Shown: positions 1 to 10,178 of the stretch, one piece after another | Position numbering within the stretch: the first letter of the stretch is position 1 | Layout of the letters: the number at the start of each line of letters is the position of its first letter | From: Dendrophyllia cribrosa | Lineage: Eukaryota > Cnidaria > Anthozoa > Scleractinia > Dendrophylliidae | Length of the DNA: 64,000 nucleotides | Assembly: GCA_024195265.1 (NCBI GenBank) | Contig: JAJLRJ010000002.1 | Coordinates: 52,793,907 to 52,857,906, forward strand | Direction of reading: 5' to 3' | The notes under the pieces: generated by a model | The model's input: only the letters and a program-made list of their open reading frames with translations | The model's database searches: none | What the model was told of the DNA's origin: nothing | Program-made: the position numbers and the translations under genes

Positions 1-396
1 GAACTTTATGATCAACCACTACGCACAATGTCTTAGCGATGCCATGATTATAAATGAACCTATGTCGAATAAATGATAAAAAAGTTCTTAAAAATATCGG
101 GGGTTTGAAGGAACAGCATCCAGGCCGATGTGTAGTATTTTCACGATTATGGCCAGGAACTTGCTTTATCCCTCAAACGTACACGCAAACTTACACACCC
201 TGCGTGAGAGCTGCGTGGTATCTGCCAAACTACTCAGGTAAATTAATGCAAGGGCCTCTAGTTGTAACGCCCAAAAGCTACGGGGGTGGTCTATCTCAAG
301 AGGCTTTAGTCACGAGAACTCAATACTTTAAAAGAGTAAATAGCAAGTGTGGTCCTTTTATTAAGAATAACATATATTCAAATTAGGTCTCGTGAC
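1..396. other. Non-coding, nothing recognised
   Basis: A 110-codon open frame at 54-386 has no recognisable domain and no gene-like context. It is repeated unchanged at 34,990-35,322, as expected from the duplication. I do not call it a gene. Confidence 0.5.
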
Positions 397-564
397 TTAA
401 CCCTGTTCAGACTGGGGGGGGGGGGGGGCTTTTTGAACCTCCCCTCCAGTAAAATTGTGATAACTCTTACACCGAAATAGCTATGAGGCTGAAATTTTCT
501 GACTTTTCCTAGAATTTATCTAGGGACATTTTGGTATCCATAACATGTCAGTGTGATTAACCAT

Positions 565-578
565 GTTGCCATGGCAAC
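565..578. promoter_or_regulatory. Perfect palindromic X-box (RFX-type site)
   Basis: The sequence GTTGCCATGGCAAC is a perfect 14 bp palindrome that fits the X-box consensus bound by RFX transcription factors. It sits inside the 400-1340 transposon. The related element near 12,655 keeps the variant gttgtcatggaaac. Binding is inferred only. Confidence 0.4.
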
Positions 579-922
579 CGGTTTTTGACACATAGGTTTT
601 CAAAATATTAAAATATGGTGATTTTTTTATTTTAAGATCTTGTTCTTTGACTTATAGTGCATTTTCTTGTTAGAATAGTTTTTTCTTGGGACTAGTTCTT
701 GAAAGATATCAAAAATTTTTAACATCAAATATTTGGGGGGAGGGGTAGGTAAATTTTTGCTCACTTTTACTTATAGACAAACATTTTGTACTATTTATTA
801 AATAACGCTTCTAAGTTCATTGTTTGCATAATAGACATTAGTTTGATACGTGTTTTATACATTCTGATCCTTTTCTCTTTTAGATAGTTTTTAAATTTTA
901 ATTTAAACAAACAAAAAGAAAA

Positions 923-964
923 TCCAAGATGGCGGATCCAAGATGGCGGATCCAAGATGGCGGA
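923..964. repeat. Three tandem copies of a 14-mer with an AAGATGGCGG core
   Basis: The unit tccaagatggcgga is repeated exactly three times. The core resembles the YY1-type motif (AAnATGGCGGC). An inverted, partly preserved version occurs at 12,331-12,350 in the related element, so the motif belongs to the transposon family rather than to this locus. Confidence 0.6.
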
Positions 965-1343
965 CAATAATTTCAAAATTATAGTTTTATCGCTTTTTAT
1001 TGCTTTTACTCGCTTTACAAGTGTGTCCTTGTTTGTATTTATTATGTTTTAATATTAAAGAGATGATTTTACAGTTATATTTGATATTTTAAGTATCTGG
1101 ATGGAAAAATATCAAAGAAACGTCGGAAAAACAAAAAATGACGTCATTGTGACGTCATAATTGGGTGTGGCAGGTCAAAACTGGGTGTGAGGTTTCCTTG
1201 TATGGAGGTGAACATTGTGTGAAAATTTCATGGTCCTAGCCTTACTGGTTCCAGAAATATAGAGGGGGGTCCGAGGGGTCCGAGGAGCCCCCCCGCCCTC
1301 CAGTCACAGATTGCCTAAAAAAGCCCAGTCTGAATAGGGTTTA

Positions 1344-1863
1344 TACAGCCACAAAATCCAGGAAAAAACTTTGAGAAAAGATGGAAACAGTTTATACCGA
1401 TCATAATCAAATATTATTGCCACCAGATAAGTCCCAAGAACAACAACAAAAAATCTGCGGTTGGCCTTTGTTGATTATTTCATCAAGTTTGAAAATAAAC
1501 GGTTATTTGTACTAGTACCCAGTCCCCCGAAAAAGTAATTTATTATTTTTTCTGTATTTTTTAAACTAATCTTTAAAATGCTAAGCGCAGAAATGAAGTA
1601 CAACATTATAGCCTTAAAATCATAAAACTTCTGGCAGCCTCCAGGTATTGGTGAAAAGTGTTGCCATTTTGCTTGAAATATTTTTTACCTAAAAATAACC
1701 CTGACAGGTCACGTGACCTAATTTTGCACATAATCTGCGTGATAAAATGTCCAAAACTTGCAAAATCTTTAGTCTACCAAAGATTTGAGTTCTCCTGACC
1801 AAGGCCTCAGAAGATAGGCCACCGCCTCACTGTTTTGAGTGAAATAGCTGGAGGCCCTTGCCT
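1344..1863. other. Non-coding, nothing recognised
   Basis: AT-rich sequence between two small transposons. I see no open frame with recognisable content and no clear repeat structure. Confidence 0.5.
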
Positions 1864-2427
1864 TTAAAGTGCCCCTGTGATCAAATTTTTGATTTTTATT
1901 TTTTTACATTTTCGTGTATAATTAGACTTTCTTACTCATCTTGCCAAATTTCAATCCATTACGAACATCAGAAGTCATTTTATTTTAACATTTATTTCCG
2001 AGAATTTACGGCCGCCATTAATCAACCTTGTTCCAAGGCTTGGTTGCGAATGGGAGAAAGTGACGTCAAAGACTCAAACATACCTCACGGGTTGAAATTA
2101 CTGAATAACAATCAGCATAGAAAATTGCACGAAGAACAAGTCCAAAGTTTTTGTTGCTTTTCGTGTGATTTTCAATACTTATTGTTATTATAATTTCAAC
2201 CCGTGAGGTATGTTTGAGTCTTTGACGTCACTTTATCCCATTCGCAACCAAGCCTTGGAACAAGGTTAATTAATGGCGGCCGTAAATTCTCGGAAATAAA
2301 TGTTAAAATAAAATGACTTCTGATGTTCGTAATGAATTGAAATTTGGCAAAATGAGTAAGAAAGTCTAATTGTACACGAAAATGTAAAAAAATGAAAATC
2401 AAAAATTTGATCACAGGGGCACTTTAA
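1864..2427. mobile_element. 564 bp fold-back element with TTAA ends (piggyBac-type MITE)
   Basis: Left arm 1864-2100 and right arm 2191-2427 are near-perfect reverse complements, separated by a 90 bp spacer. The ends read TTAA-agtgcccctgtgatca and its complement, so the element has TTAA duplications and inverted termini of the piggyBac type. No transposase is encoded. A transcript would form a hairpin with a stem of about 235 bp. Open frames here occur in pairs on opposite strands because of the palindrome and are not genes. Confidence 0.8.
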
Positions 2428-2747
2428 ATTTACCTGAGTACTTGGAATCATTTAATTAATTTTTATCCAATTATATTTAGTTGTATATCCGATGACATTT
2501 GGCATTACTACATGGAAATTCAGTAACAGACATTTCGCTATTTTGGCGTGATATTGTCCCTTTTCCCGTCAAATTTCAGCCTGATGCTTTTTTAAGCTTC
2601 TCAAGGTAGGCTTCTCAAAGAGCCAGGTAAGTTCTTACATAGGTAAGTTATAAAGGTTCAAAGTTGGCCCAGGAACTTCCCCAACCCCCTCCAAGAGGAC
2701 TTGAACAGGATTAAGCATCCTTGAGAGTTTCTATTTTCCTTTAATTA
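2428..2747. other. Non-coding, nothing recognised
   Basis: Spacer between the fold-back element and the left arm of the 15 kb inverted-repeat region. Nothing recognised. Confidence 0.5.
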
Positions 2748-2960
2748 TTAATAGCGGGGCACTCGCCGGGCCAAAGGCCCGGCTGCGCAGCCCCATACTC
2801 ATAGAACCTACAACTAGCCCGTCATGGTCATGGCTAGCGGAATGTTTCGCGGGCGCGCGTGTGCCCGCCGCCCTCCGCCGTCGCGCAGGTAGCTCCGTCG
2901 CGCAGGACTAGCTCGCGGGCGCGTATGACGTCGCAAAACATGCGCGTACGACGTCATGTT

Positions 2961-2971
2961 GAAACCAAAGC
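2961..2971. repeat. LINE target-site duplication, left
   Basis: The 11-mer gaaaccaaagc is repeated at 6194-6204, directly after the A-rich LINE tail. The uninterrupted site is preserved in the other arm (aaaccaaagcaaggc in reverse complement near 17,590), which confirms the insertion point. Confidence 0.9.
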
Positions 2972-5778
2972 TAAGTCACGAGAGGACGCACTTAACAATG
3001 AAATACATGATTTAGAAAAGGAAATTGAAGGAAATAACTCTTTAAAAGAGGAACAAAAATCGTATTTATTTCAAAAGATGGAAACCCTTAAGAGCGAGCT
3101 AGAAAAAATCATTGAGCATCGCACAAAAGGAGCAATCTTACGATCTAGAACTCGATGGCATAATGAGGGGGAAAAAAACACCAAATACTTCTTGAATCTT
3201 GAAAAACGACACTATAAACAAGGTACAATAAGCCGCATAAAGAAAGGCAACAATGAATTCGCTACAACTGATAAAGAAATCCTTCATGAATGCAAGACCT
3301 TTTATAAAGACCTTTACTCTTCTAAGATAACAAATAATTCATCCTCCTCAGAAGCTGAAGCTTTTTTCTTAAGAAACGAAAGGCGTTTAAGTCAAGATGA
3401 AAGTGAAACAATTGAAGGTCAGCTAACAGAAGCGGAATGCTCAAACGCACTAAAAGATATGGAACCCGGCAAAACTCCCGGCACAGATGGTCTTCCTTCG
3501 GAATTTTATGATACTTTCTGGTCAGATATTTCGGAACCTCTCTTAAACGCTCTAAATCACGGATTTGCGACCGGTCAGCTCTCTGTCTCTCAAAGAAGAG
3601 GTATTATAAAACTTATTCCTAAATAGAACGATGAACTCTACTACATACGTAACTGGAGGCCACTAACACTCCTAAACTGCGACTATAAGATAGCGGCAAA
3701 AGCCATCGCACACCGCATTAAAAAGCACCTTCCGAATCTCATAAATAACGATCAGACTGGATATCTTAAAGAGCGCTATATAGGTGAAAATATACGCTTA
3801 ATTGACAGTGTGATTAACTATGCAGCCAAAAAGAACATTCCAGGCCTTCTCCTCTTCCTTGATTTCGAGAAAGCTTTTGATACACTGGAATGGCCCTTTA
3901 TAGAAAAAACTTTACTCTCCTTTGGTTTCGGCCCTTCTATTCTCCAATGGTTTAAAACCTTCTATCAAAGTTCGGAAAGCTGTGTTTTGAATAATGGCTG
4001 GGCAAGCGACTTTTTCTCTGTCCATAGGGGTGTTCGGCAGGGCTGTCCTCTCTCTCCATATCTTTTCATCCTTTCAGTCGAGATTCTCGCTAACGCGATC
4101 CGGAAAAACTCTGATATTAAAGGTCTACGTCTCAAAGGGAACGAGATTAAATTAAGTCAATACGCCGACGATACCACCCTGATTCTTGATGGCTCCGAAA
4201 AATCTCTTACCAAAGCTCTCGACATTTTAGAATGTTTCGCCAAAATTTCAGGTCTCAAACTAAATAGCAAAAAAACAGAAGCTTTATGGATCGGTTCATG
4301 TACTGGCACAGAGGAAAAGCTCTGCCCGGAACGAAAATTCAATTGGCAAAAAGGCAAAGTCAAAGCACTTGGTGTATGGTTTTCAACAGACCCAGAGCTA
4401 ACTATCACCCTCAACTTTTCGGAAAAATAGAAAAAATCCGAAATTGTCTGGGCTGTTGGTCAGTACGCAGACTCAGTCTAATCGGAAATATTACAGTTCT
4501 AAAAAGCCTTATTGTTTCTCAAGTAACTCATCTCTTGATGGCTCTTCAATCAAACAAACTTATTAGTAGAGAATTAAATGATCTGTTCTTTGACTTCCTT
4601 TGGAACGGCAAAGGGGACAAAATTAAACGAAACGTAATAATAAGGGATCTTCAAAATGGAGGCCTCGAAATGATAGACATCTCATCTTTTAACAAAGCTC
4701 TAAAATCCATCTGGATAAAGAAATATCTCGACGAAAATTGTAAGAGCAAATGGAAACTTTTCTTTGACTTTGAAGCAGATAACCTCGGAGGCCCTGCTCT
4801 TTTTAGCAATTTAAATATGGCAGACACTAAAAAAATATCGAAAACTCTAAGCCCGTTTCTAAAAGAGGTTATAGAAATTTGGACTGAATTAAATTATCAA
4901 GAAAAAATAACGTCGACCGAATCCTTTTTTGCACAAAGCTTATGGCAAAACTCACTGATTAGAATTATGAACAAACCGGTCTTCTATAAATCTTGGTATC
5001 AAAAAGGGATTTCTTCTGTTAGTCAACTCATCAAAGAGAAACCAAATGTTTTTTTTTACGGTAGCAGAATTTGAAAATAAATATTTCATCAAAGTTAACC
5101 CTCTCACTTTCTACGGCATAACATCCTCTATCAAAACACTCTGGAGAACCCAAAAACCGAACATAAAAAACAACGAGACAAAAGAAGAAACTTTTTCTAA
5201 CGGCCATGAAAGCAACCAAAAAACCAAGCAGACTAGCCTATCAACGACTATTAGAAGGGAAAACCAATCTCCCAATACCCAGTCAGCAGAAGTGGTGCAA
5301 TGAATTTCAATGCGATTTAAAATGGAGCGTCGCTTATCAGATTGCAAAAAAATGTACAAAAAGCACAAAACTTATTGAATTTCACTTCAGATATTTACAT
5401 CAATCTCTGGCCACAAATATATCTCTATTCAAAATGGGTTTCAAAGAGGACGATAAATGTACCTTTTGCCAAGAAGAACCTGAAAAAAATCTTCATCTGT
5501 TTTGGTCTTGCAATAAAACACAATTCTTTTGGAAAACATTTGATTCTCTTTTAAAATATCGTAACTTTGTCCCACAAAACCTCGCTCTCGACAAAACTCT
5601 AGCTCTGGGTCTAAAATCAGATAAATCGAAACACAAAAATAGTATTAATTTCCTTTTTTTATTGGCTAAATTCTTCATTTGGATCTGCAGATGTAAGGAG
5701 AATCTCCCATTTATAGAAAGCTTTAAAGCTTATCTCAAACTATACAAAAACGATTTTGAACCACTACCCCTAGGGTAA
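2972..5778 (+). pseudogene. LINE ORF2 remnant: reverse transcriptase and C-terminal domain
   Basis: ORF2 of a non-LTR retrotransposon would reverse-transcribe LINE RNA at a nicked target. Visible parts, in order: a charged coiled-coil linker (about 2980-3180); the start of the RT palm (TPGTDGLPSEFY, near 3475); motif A (LFLDFEKAFDTLEW, near 3850-3895); motif B (GVRQGCPLSPYLF, near 4030); the catalytic YADD box (4161-4172); the thumb; and a C-terminal zinc knuckle CX2CX8HX4C (5459-5510). It is dead: no endonuclease, an in-frame TAG at 3624-3626, a frameshift near 4415, and two more indels near 5050 (a 9-T run) and 5200. The motif spellings and knuckle fit the L1/Tx1 group best. The apparent ATG at 2859 lies in the host arm, upstream of the insertion, so that start is an artefact. 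Confidence 0.92.
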
Positions 5779-6193
5779 CTATGATTGTTTCTCTCCAAAC
5801 TTTCTCCTGACATCTTTCTTTCACCGTGTTGTTTTTTTCTATCGTACCTTTTGTTTTTCTTTTTTCAGCAAAGACGTATCTTTTGTTTTTCACCGGCCTG
5901 TCTTCCTTTGAGGCTCCTAAACTGCTCTATAATCGCACTTGTAACCTCTTTCTTATAACTGGTAGTTTTTTTTTTATTAATATATTTTTTGTTTTTGTTT
6001 GTTTGTTTTTGTTTTGTTTTTGTTTTTTTTGTGTGTGTATATGTGTTTTGTAAGCTAAAGGTACGTAAGGCTAAGGGTAATGTAGTAACATGTAAGTAAA
6101 TAATGTGACGTAATTTAGCTTTAATTTGTAAGTAGTTTTGCATTTTAGTGTCAATAAAAAAAAATGAAAGAAAAAAAATAAAGAAAAAAAAAA
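2972..6193 (+). mobile_element. 5'-truncated L1/Tx1-like LINE retrotransposon
   Basis: A 3.2 kb insertion with an A-rich tail (about 6150-6193) and 11 bp target-site duplications on both sides. It starts inside the linker upstream of the reverse transcriptase, so ORF1 and the endonuclease domain are absent. This is the usual outcome of incomplete target-primed reverse transcription. The 3' UTR (5779-6150) is T-rich. Confidence 0.92.
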
Positions 6194-6204
6194 GAAACCA
6201 AAGC
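6194..6204. repeat. LINE target-site duplication, right
   Basis: The 11-mer gaaaccaaagc, identical to 2961-2971. Arm sequence resumes immediately after it. Confidence 0.9.
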
Positions 6205-7221
6205 GAGGCTTTTTTTTCGCGCGGTTACACGGCCGAATGTCACGTCAGCTGGGAAAACACTTTGATGTTTTGCTGTGTTTACTGAGCGGATAAAACGGTT
6301 TAAATTAAAGTCGTTATTTTTCTTGCATTTTTTCGTGGTTTACTATTCAAGACAGGGATACTAATTAAGGGATACTCAGAAGCCGCTTTAGTGGGAAAAA
6401 CAGAGCTTTCAGGGATAAAATCTTGCTTCGAGGAACTATATACGTTTTTAGCAATGCGAGAGATGGGTTCGTTTTACGGATTTCAGCACCAAAGCGGAGA
6501 TTTAAAGAATTTCCAAGCACAGTAGTCGCCGGAGGGACTTAAAGGTAAAACAAATTACATTTTTCGATGGGAATTTATCTTGATATCAATCTGTGATTGA
6601 CTTTTTGTTTGTGTTCTCGTTAGTTTTGGAGAATTGTTTTTAAACGTGTAGCTTAAATTCAGTTGTATTAATTTCTTGAATTTCATCGAAGACACGGCTC
6701 GGCCTCGATGCGCGTTTTGCGTTTTGCTTTTAAACATAAACTAATGGAGATTTGAATAAATTTTTTCGAAAGAAGATCGTGTTGTCCATTTTTATGTGTT
6801 TGTTCATTCATTACATAGATTGAAAAGCGATTTTATGAAACAAAACAAGACTTAGATTTTATACTCGCGTCGCCTTATGCAAATATGTTTGTGTATTTTT
6901 GCAATTTTGGTTTTCAAATCAGTTTCTCGGGCATTTTGTGACAAGCAACAAGTGTATTTTATTCGGAAAATAGTCGTAATAGTTATTCTAGACGGAGAAA
7001 AAGTTGTTTTTGTGAACTTTTGTACGGTCTAAATGTACTGTGCAGACGGTCGGGTAACAAGCTTAAGCTTACTGTTTTTGAGAATTGCTAAAATTGAAAA
7101 ATAGCCCGGTCGTCAATCTTAATTCCGACCTTTCACTTAAGTTAAGTTTCATCTTAGTTAAGCTTGTTCAGAGGGTCTTCAGAGGGCAACGCTGTTAGGC
7201 CAAGCCTATCTATATATATTA

Positions 7222-7759
7222 TTTAATTAACATCTCACAAGCTTACACATTTCACAAGCTTACACTTCATACTACACCTACACTAGTACATAAGTTACTT
7301 ACTAAAAAAAATACTTTTCAAACGTTACTTAAAACACAGACTACTTACACTTCATTTAACATACCTCAGTCGAGAGAACAACACTAGTGCTGTTTACATG
7401 ATACTTTACCCTATTTACATAAAATATTTCCACATAAGAATAACATGTCCGACTGGGTGCCCTTGCTTCGGTTTTCAGTATCTACATGACCTTTGTTTCA
7501 GTTAAAATTGGAGTTCTAATTATTTCTCTGAGGGGGGGAGGGGAGTTTCTATTTTATAGCCCACGTACAGACGTCTGCTTTTCCATCCTTCGAAGTCTGC
7601 GCACAGCCTACCATTTTTTCCCGCTCTTTACTGAAACGACCTTAATTTTTCCTGTTTTAAAATATGCAGCAGAAGACCGAAGAGGGCAGGGGAACCCTTT
7701 ATAAAGTGTCCCATGATCGGAAGCTCCATACGGCTCCTTAAAGACTGACTTCTTCTTCA
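7222..7759. other. Interior of the inverted-repeat region, nothing recognised
   Basis: Non-coding sequence between the left arm and the receptor relic. Short direct repeats of cacaagcttacac occur near 7230-7265. No gene recognised. Confidence 0.45.
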
Positions 7760-8810
7760 TTTAGGATGCCAAAAATTGTAGAAATCGGTTAAATCTTTGC
7801 TACCAATAAGCGAGATTAAAAAATGCAACCAATGCGCCAACTTTGAAAGCATAATACGTGCACAGGAAAGCCACGGTTAGCACTTAAGCACAGACAGCGA
7901 TGAACTGAATGAGAAGCCGATGTTGGTGTAAAAAGGTTTGCACACAAGAAAGATGTATTCGTCTGAATGAATGATCTTTTCGCGCCCAAAAGGGCCCACA
8001 GTGCTGTTAAAGAAAGTGCAGCTGCATTCATTACGGAAATAAAAATAGTTTACCTTGTTACGGTCTTAAAACCCGGTGTTAACAGCTGGGCCACTTTATC
8101 TACCCCAAACACGCTTGGATCCGCATTGTTTTTAGAAACAGCTCCGCCGTGATGCAAAGAGGGAGTGCAGAATAGCGCCAGATTAACTTGCTAATCTACA
8201 AAGTAAGTCACTAGGCTCGACTACTTCAAGAACGGTCAAACAAGAGAGCCGCAATGCCAAACAACAATTGGAAAGATGCTTCTCTGTTATGAAATTTTAA
8301 ACAGGGTTCTATTCAAAACTATCAATTACGCTAAATTAGATATTCCTGTACAAATATTTGGTAAAATAAAAAAAATACTAGAGGCCTAAACGTTTGGGGG
8401 TATTGTAAAACTTGATGCAGGATGCGCAAACTGACAGCGTGAGAACAAATCCAAAGAAGGCTATTACTGTTATGCTGATTCCAGTGGTGTTTGTCAGCGT
8501 GATGTTGATGATCGGTTAAAGTTTTGTTTTGTCTCTGGCTCACACTCTATGCAGCGGTTAAATCCGTAATCACGGTACTGATAGTTCCATGTGGGCACTT
8601 TTTACAGTCTCGACAGCATGGCGTGATGGGTGCCTTCATGGTGCAGGTAAGTATTCGGATGCATAGAAAGACTTCCGGGCTGGGAATAATGAGTTTCATT
8701 GCAAGCTGGAGGCATCTTTCTGAAGTTTTGGTGTTGTCTTGATGTCCCACACTCCACCCGTAATCTTTCGGCGAGCTTCAATTGATCTGCGCTGGAAGTT
8801 TGTCAGTAAC
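7760..8810 (-). pseudogene. Class C GPCR relic (end of ligand domain, Cys-rich and 7TM parts)
   Basis: Read on the minus strand from about 8810 down, the sequence follows the intact receptor at 22,228-24,903 from about residue 472 to residue 780. It covers the end of the ligand-binding module (GVWDIKTTPKLQ), the cysteine-rich linker (TCTMKAPITPCCRDC), TM1 (ITVIAFFGFVLTLSVCA), TM2-TM3 pieces and a stretch beginning MNAAALSLTALW. Frames change repeatedly, stops interrupt it and whole segments are missing, so it is not functional. It lies inside the inverted-repeat region, in the opposite orientation to the live receptor. It is either a captured gene fragment or an old paralogue into which the arms inserted. 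Confidence 0.88.
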
Positions 8811-9267
8811 AGATAGTAACAGATTACTATGGTAACGATGACCATGACTTGTTCAACAACCACTGGGCATTTCTATGATACCATTATTGTAACATCAACT
8901 GATAAGAAAGTGCTGGAAGTTGCTAAAATTAAAGAATTAAGGAGCTACGTCAGGGAGATTGACATTTTTGGCTCAAAACTGCCATTTGTTAAACACGAAA
9001 TGATATATTTTATCTTATTTTATTAGCTTCGCAGAGGAACAAATGAGAAGCTAACACAAATAAATGACATCATGTAGTAGATAAATTGCCTGGGTGACCG
9101 CAACAGCGTGGAGCCAATTACTGCGCCGCCTGTTCCGTAACTTCTAGAATAATTATTAAAGATATGGCTGTAAAACTTGAAGTAGTACGTCAAAAATTGT
9201 TTGAGTTTAAGTGAATAAGAAGCAAAGGACCGCGAACGAAAATGCTGCCGGTGTACCTAGGATCTGT
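8811..9267. other. Interior, nothing recognised
   Basis: Non-coding sequence between the receptor relic and the nested inverted pair. No repeat or gene recognised. Confidence 0.45.
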
Positions 9268-9712
9268 AACAGATCATGTCGTTGTCCATCCTCGGAGACC
9301 CAGGGGCAGTTAGTCGGGGAGGGACGAAGTAAAAACTCGGCAAAAATCAGCGCGACGAAAGTTTTCAAGAGCAAGCGAACGAGCCCCTGGGTTTCTATAC
9401 TTACCGAACCAGTTCCACGACCATTTGAAATGGGCAGAAAATTTCTGGCATTGTATTTTTCTGCCCAATCAGCGAGCTGCATCTATCGCGCCATTTTCGT
9501 GCCTTCTTACACGAAGATTGTTTTTTCTTGATCGCCATTGCGTTGCTCGTTCAACTTGCTTGGAAAGTTTCTTAAAACAAATTATGGCCTCAAAGCCGAG
9601 AATAATCGCGCGATTCAGCGTGGCCGCATCGAAATCAAACACTCACTGTCACATTCGAATGTATTCCTTTCAACTCGGTAAGTTGTTTTTATGGTAGATT
9701 CGAGAAACAGTC
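9268..9712 (-). repeat. Nested inverted repeat, left arm (~430 bp)
   Basis: Nearly identical to the reverse complement of 11,817-12,262. Relative to that arm it lacks 14 bp near 9430, inside the exon-like frame. Both arms contain two divergent ATG-starting frames that each run into a GGTAAGT donor-like sequence: in this arm, minus strand from 9538 and plus strand from 9584. Confidence 0.88.
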
Positions 9713-10178
9713 TGCATTTCGTGGTGAATCCCACGCCAAAGATACACTAAAAGTTTTCGAAATCTACGCCATGCAGAGTTCTATGAAACCTGAAAAATGA
9801 ATGAATCACTGATCACAAGCCGGAATACTATACCTCAAAGACTGCAATAGTACGCCGCAGCCCTTTGAAAACCACGTCATAAAAAGATACACACGAAGTG
9901 GACACTGACGCTCGAAATCATTAAAACTGTTTGGTTGACCAAAAACAAAATTCCCCTGTTTTATTACCGGGCAGTGGATAGCTAATCTCTAACAGAAACT
10001 TTCCATGTAAAAGAATATTCCTTTACAAGGCCAAGCGGTTAATGTTCCTGACTTGCTTTTCGTGTGAATTTTAAAAAGAGGTAAGCTTAAGCTTATATAT
10101 TGTAACTTCAGCTTAAATAAAAAAAATTGAATTAACAGCTCTTAAAATGTCTTAGTAATGATTGACCCAGCTTCTCTT

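Larger units (their letters stand above)
400..1340. mobile_element. TTA-flanked terminal-inverted-repeat element (MITE-like, 941 bp)
   Basis: The left end reads accctgttcagactgggg. The right end is its inverted partner, cccagtctgaatagggt. Both are flanked by TTA (397-399 and 1341-1343), the 3 bp duplication typical of PIF/Harbinger-type elements. No transposase frame is present, so it is non-autonomous. Inside are a 15-nt G run next to the left terminus, a perfect RFX-type palindrome (565-578) and three tandem 14-mers (923-964). A diverged relative lies in opposite orientation at about 12,265-12,798. Confidence 0.75.
2752..7221 (+). repeat. Left inverted arm (interrupted by a LINE)
   Basis: Segments 2752-2971 and 6205-7221 together match the reverse complement of 16,541-17,791. 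Clear anchors are the tagcgg end, the cgtatgacgtc block, aaaccaaagc, the gttgatatcaa/cttgatatcaa block near 6570, and the ggctaagcctatctatatat inner end. The arms have diverged visibly, so the inversion pair is old compared with the 35 kb duplication. Confidence 0.85.

Noticed and set aside
54..386. 110-codon open frame at the start of each unit
   Set aside because: No recognisable domain, no start context or splice pattern, AT-rich surroundings. Its conservation in copy 2 is explained by the duplication.
1858..2451. Paired 60-110-codon frames on opposite strands
   Set aside because: They mirror each other because the DNA is a palindrome and are not independent genes.
2859..2971. N-terminal part of the LINE ORF, starting at the 2859 ATG
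   Set aside because: This stretch is the 15 kb element's arm, shown by its match to the opposite arm and by the target duplication at 2961-2971. The LINE starts at about 2972.
5826..6143. Phe/Lys-rich open frames near the LINE 3' end
   Set aside because: They are translations of T-rich LINE 3' UTR on both strands, not proteins.
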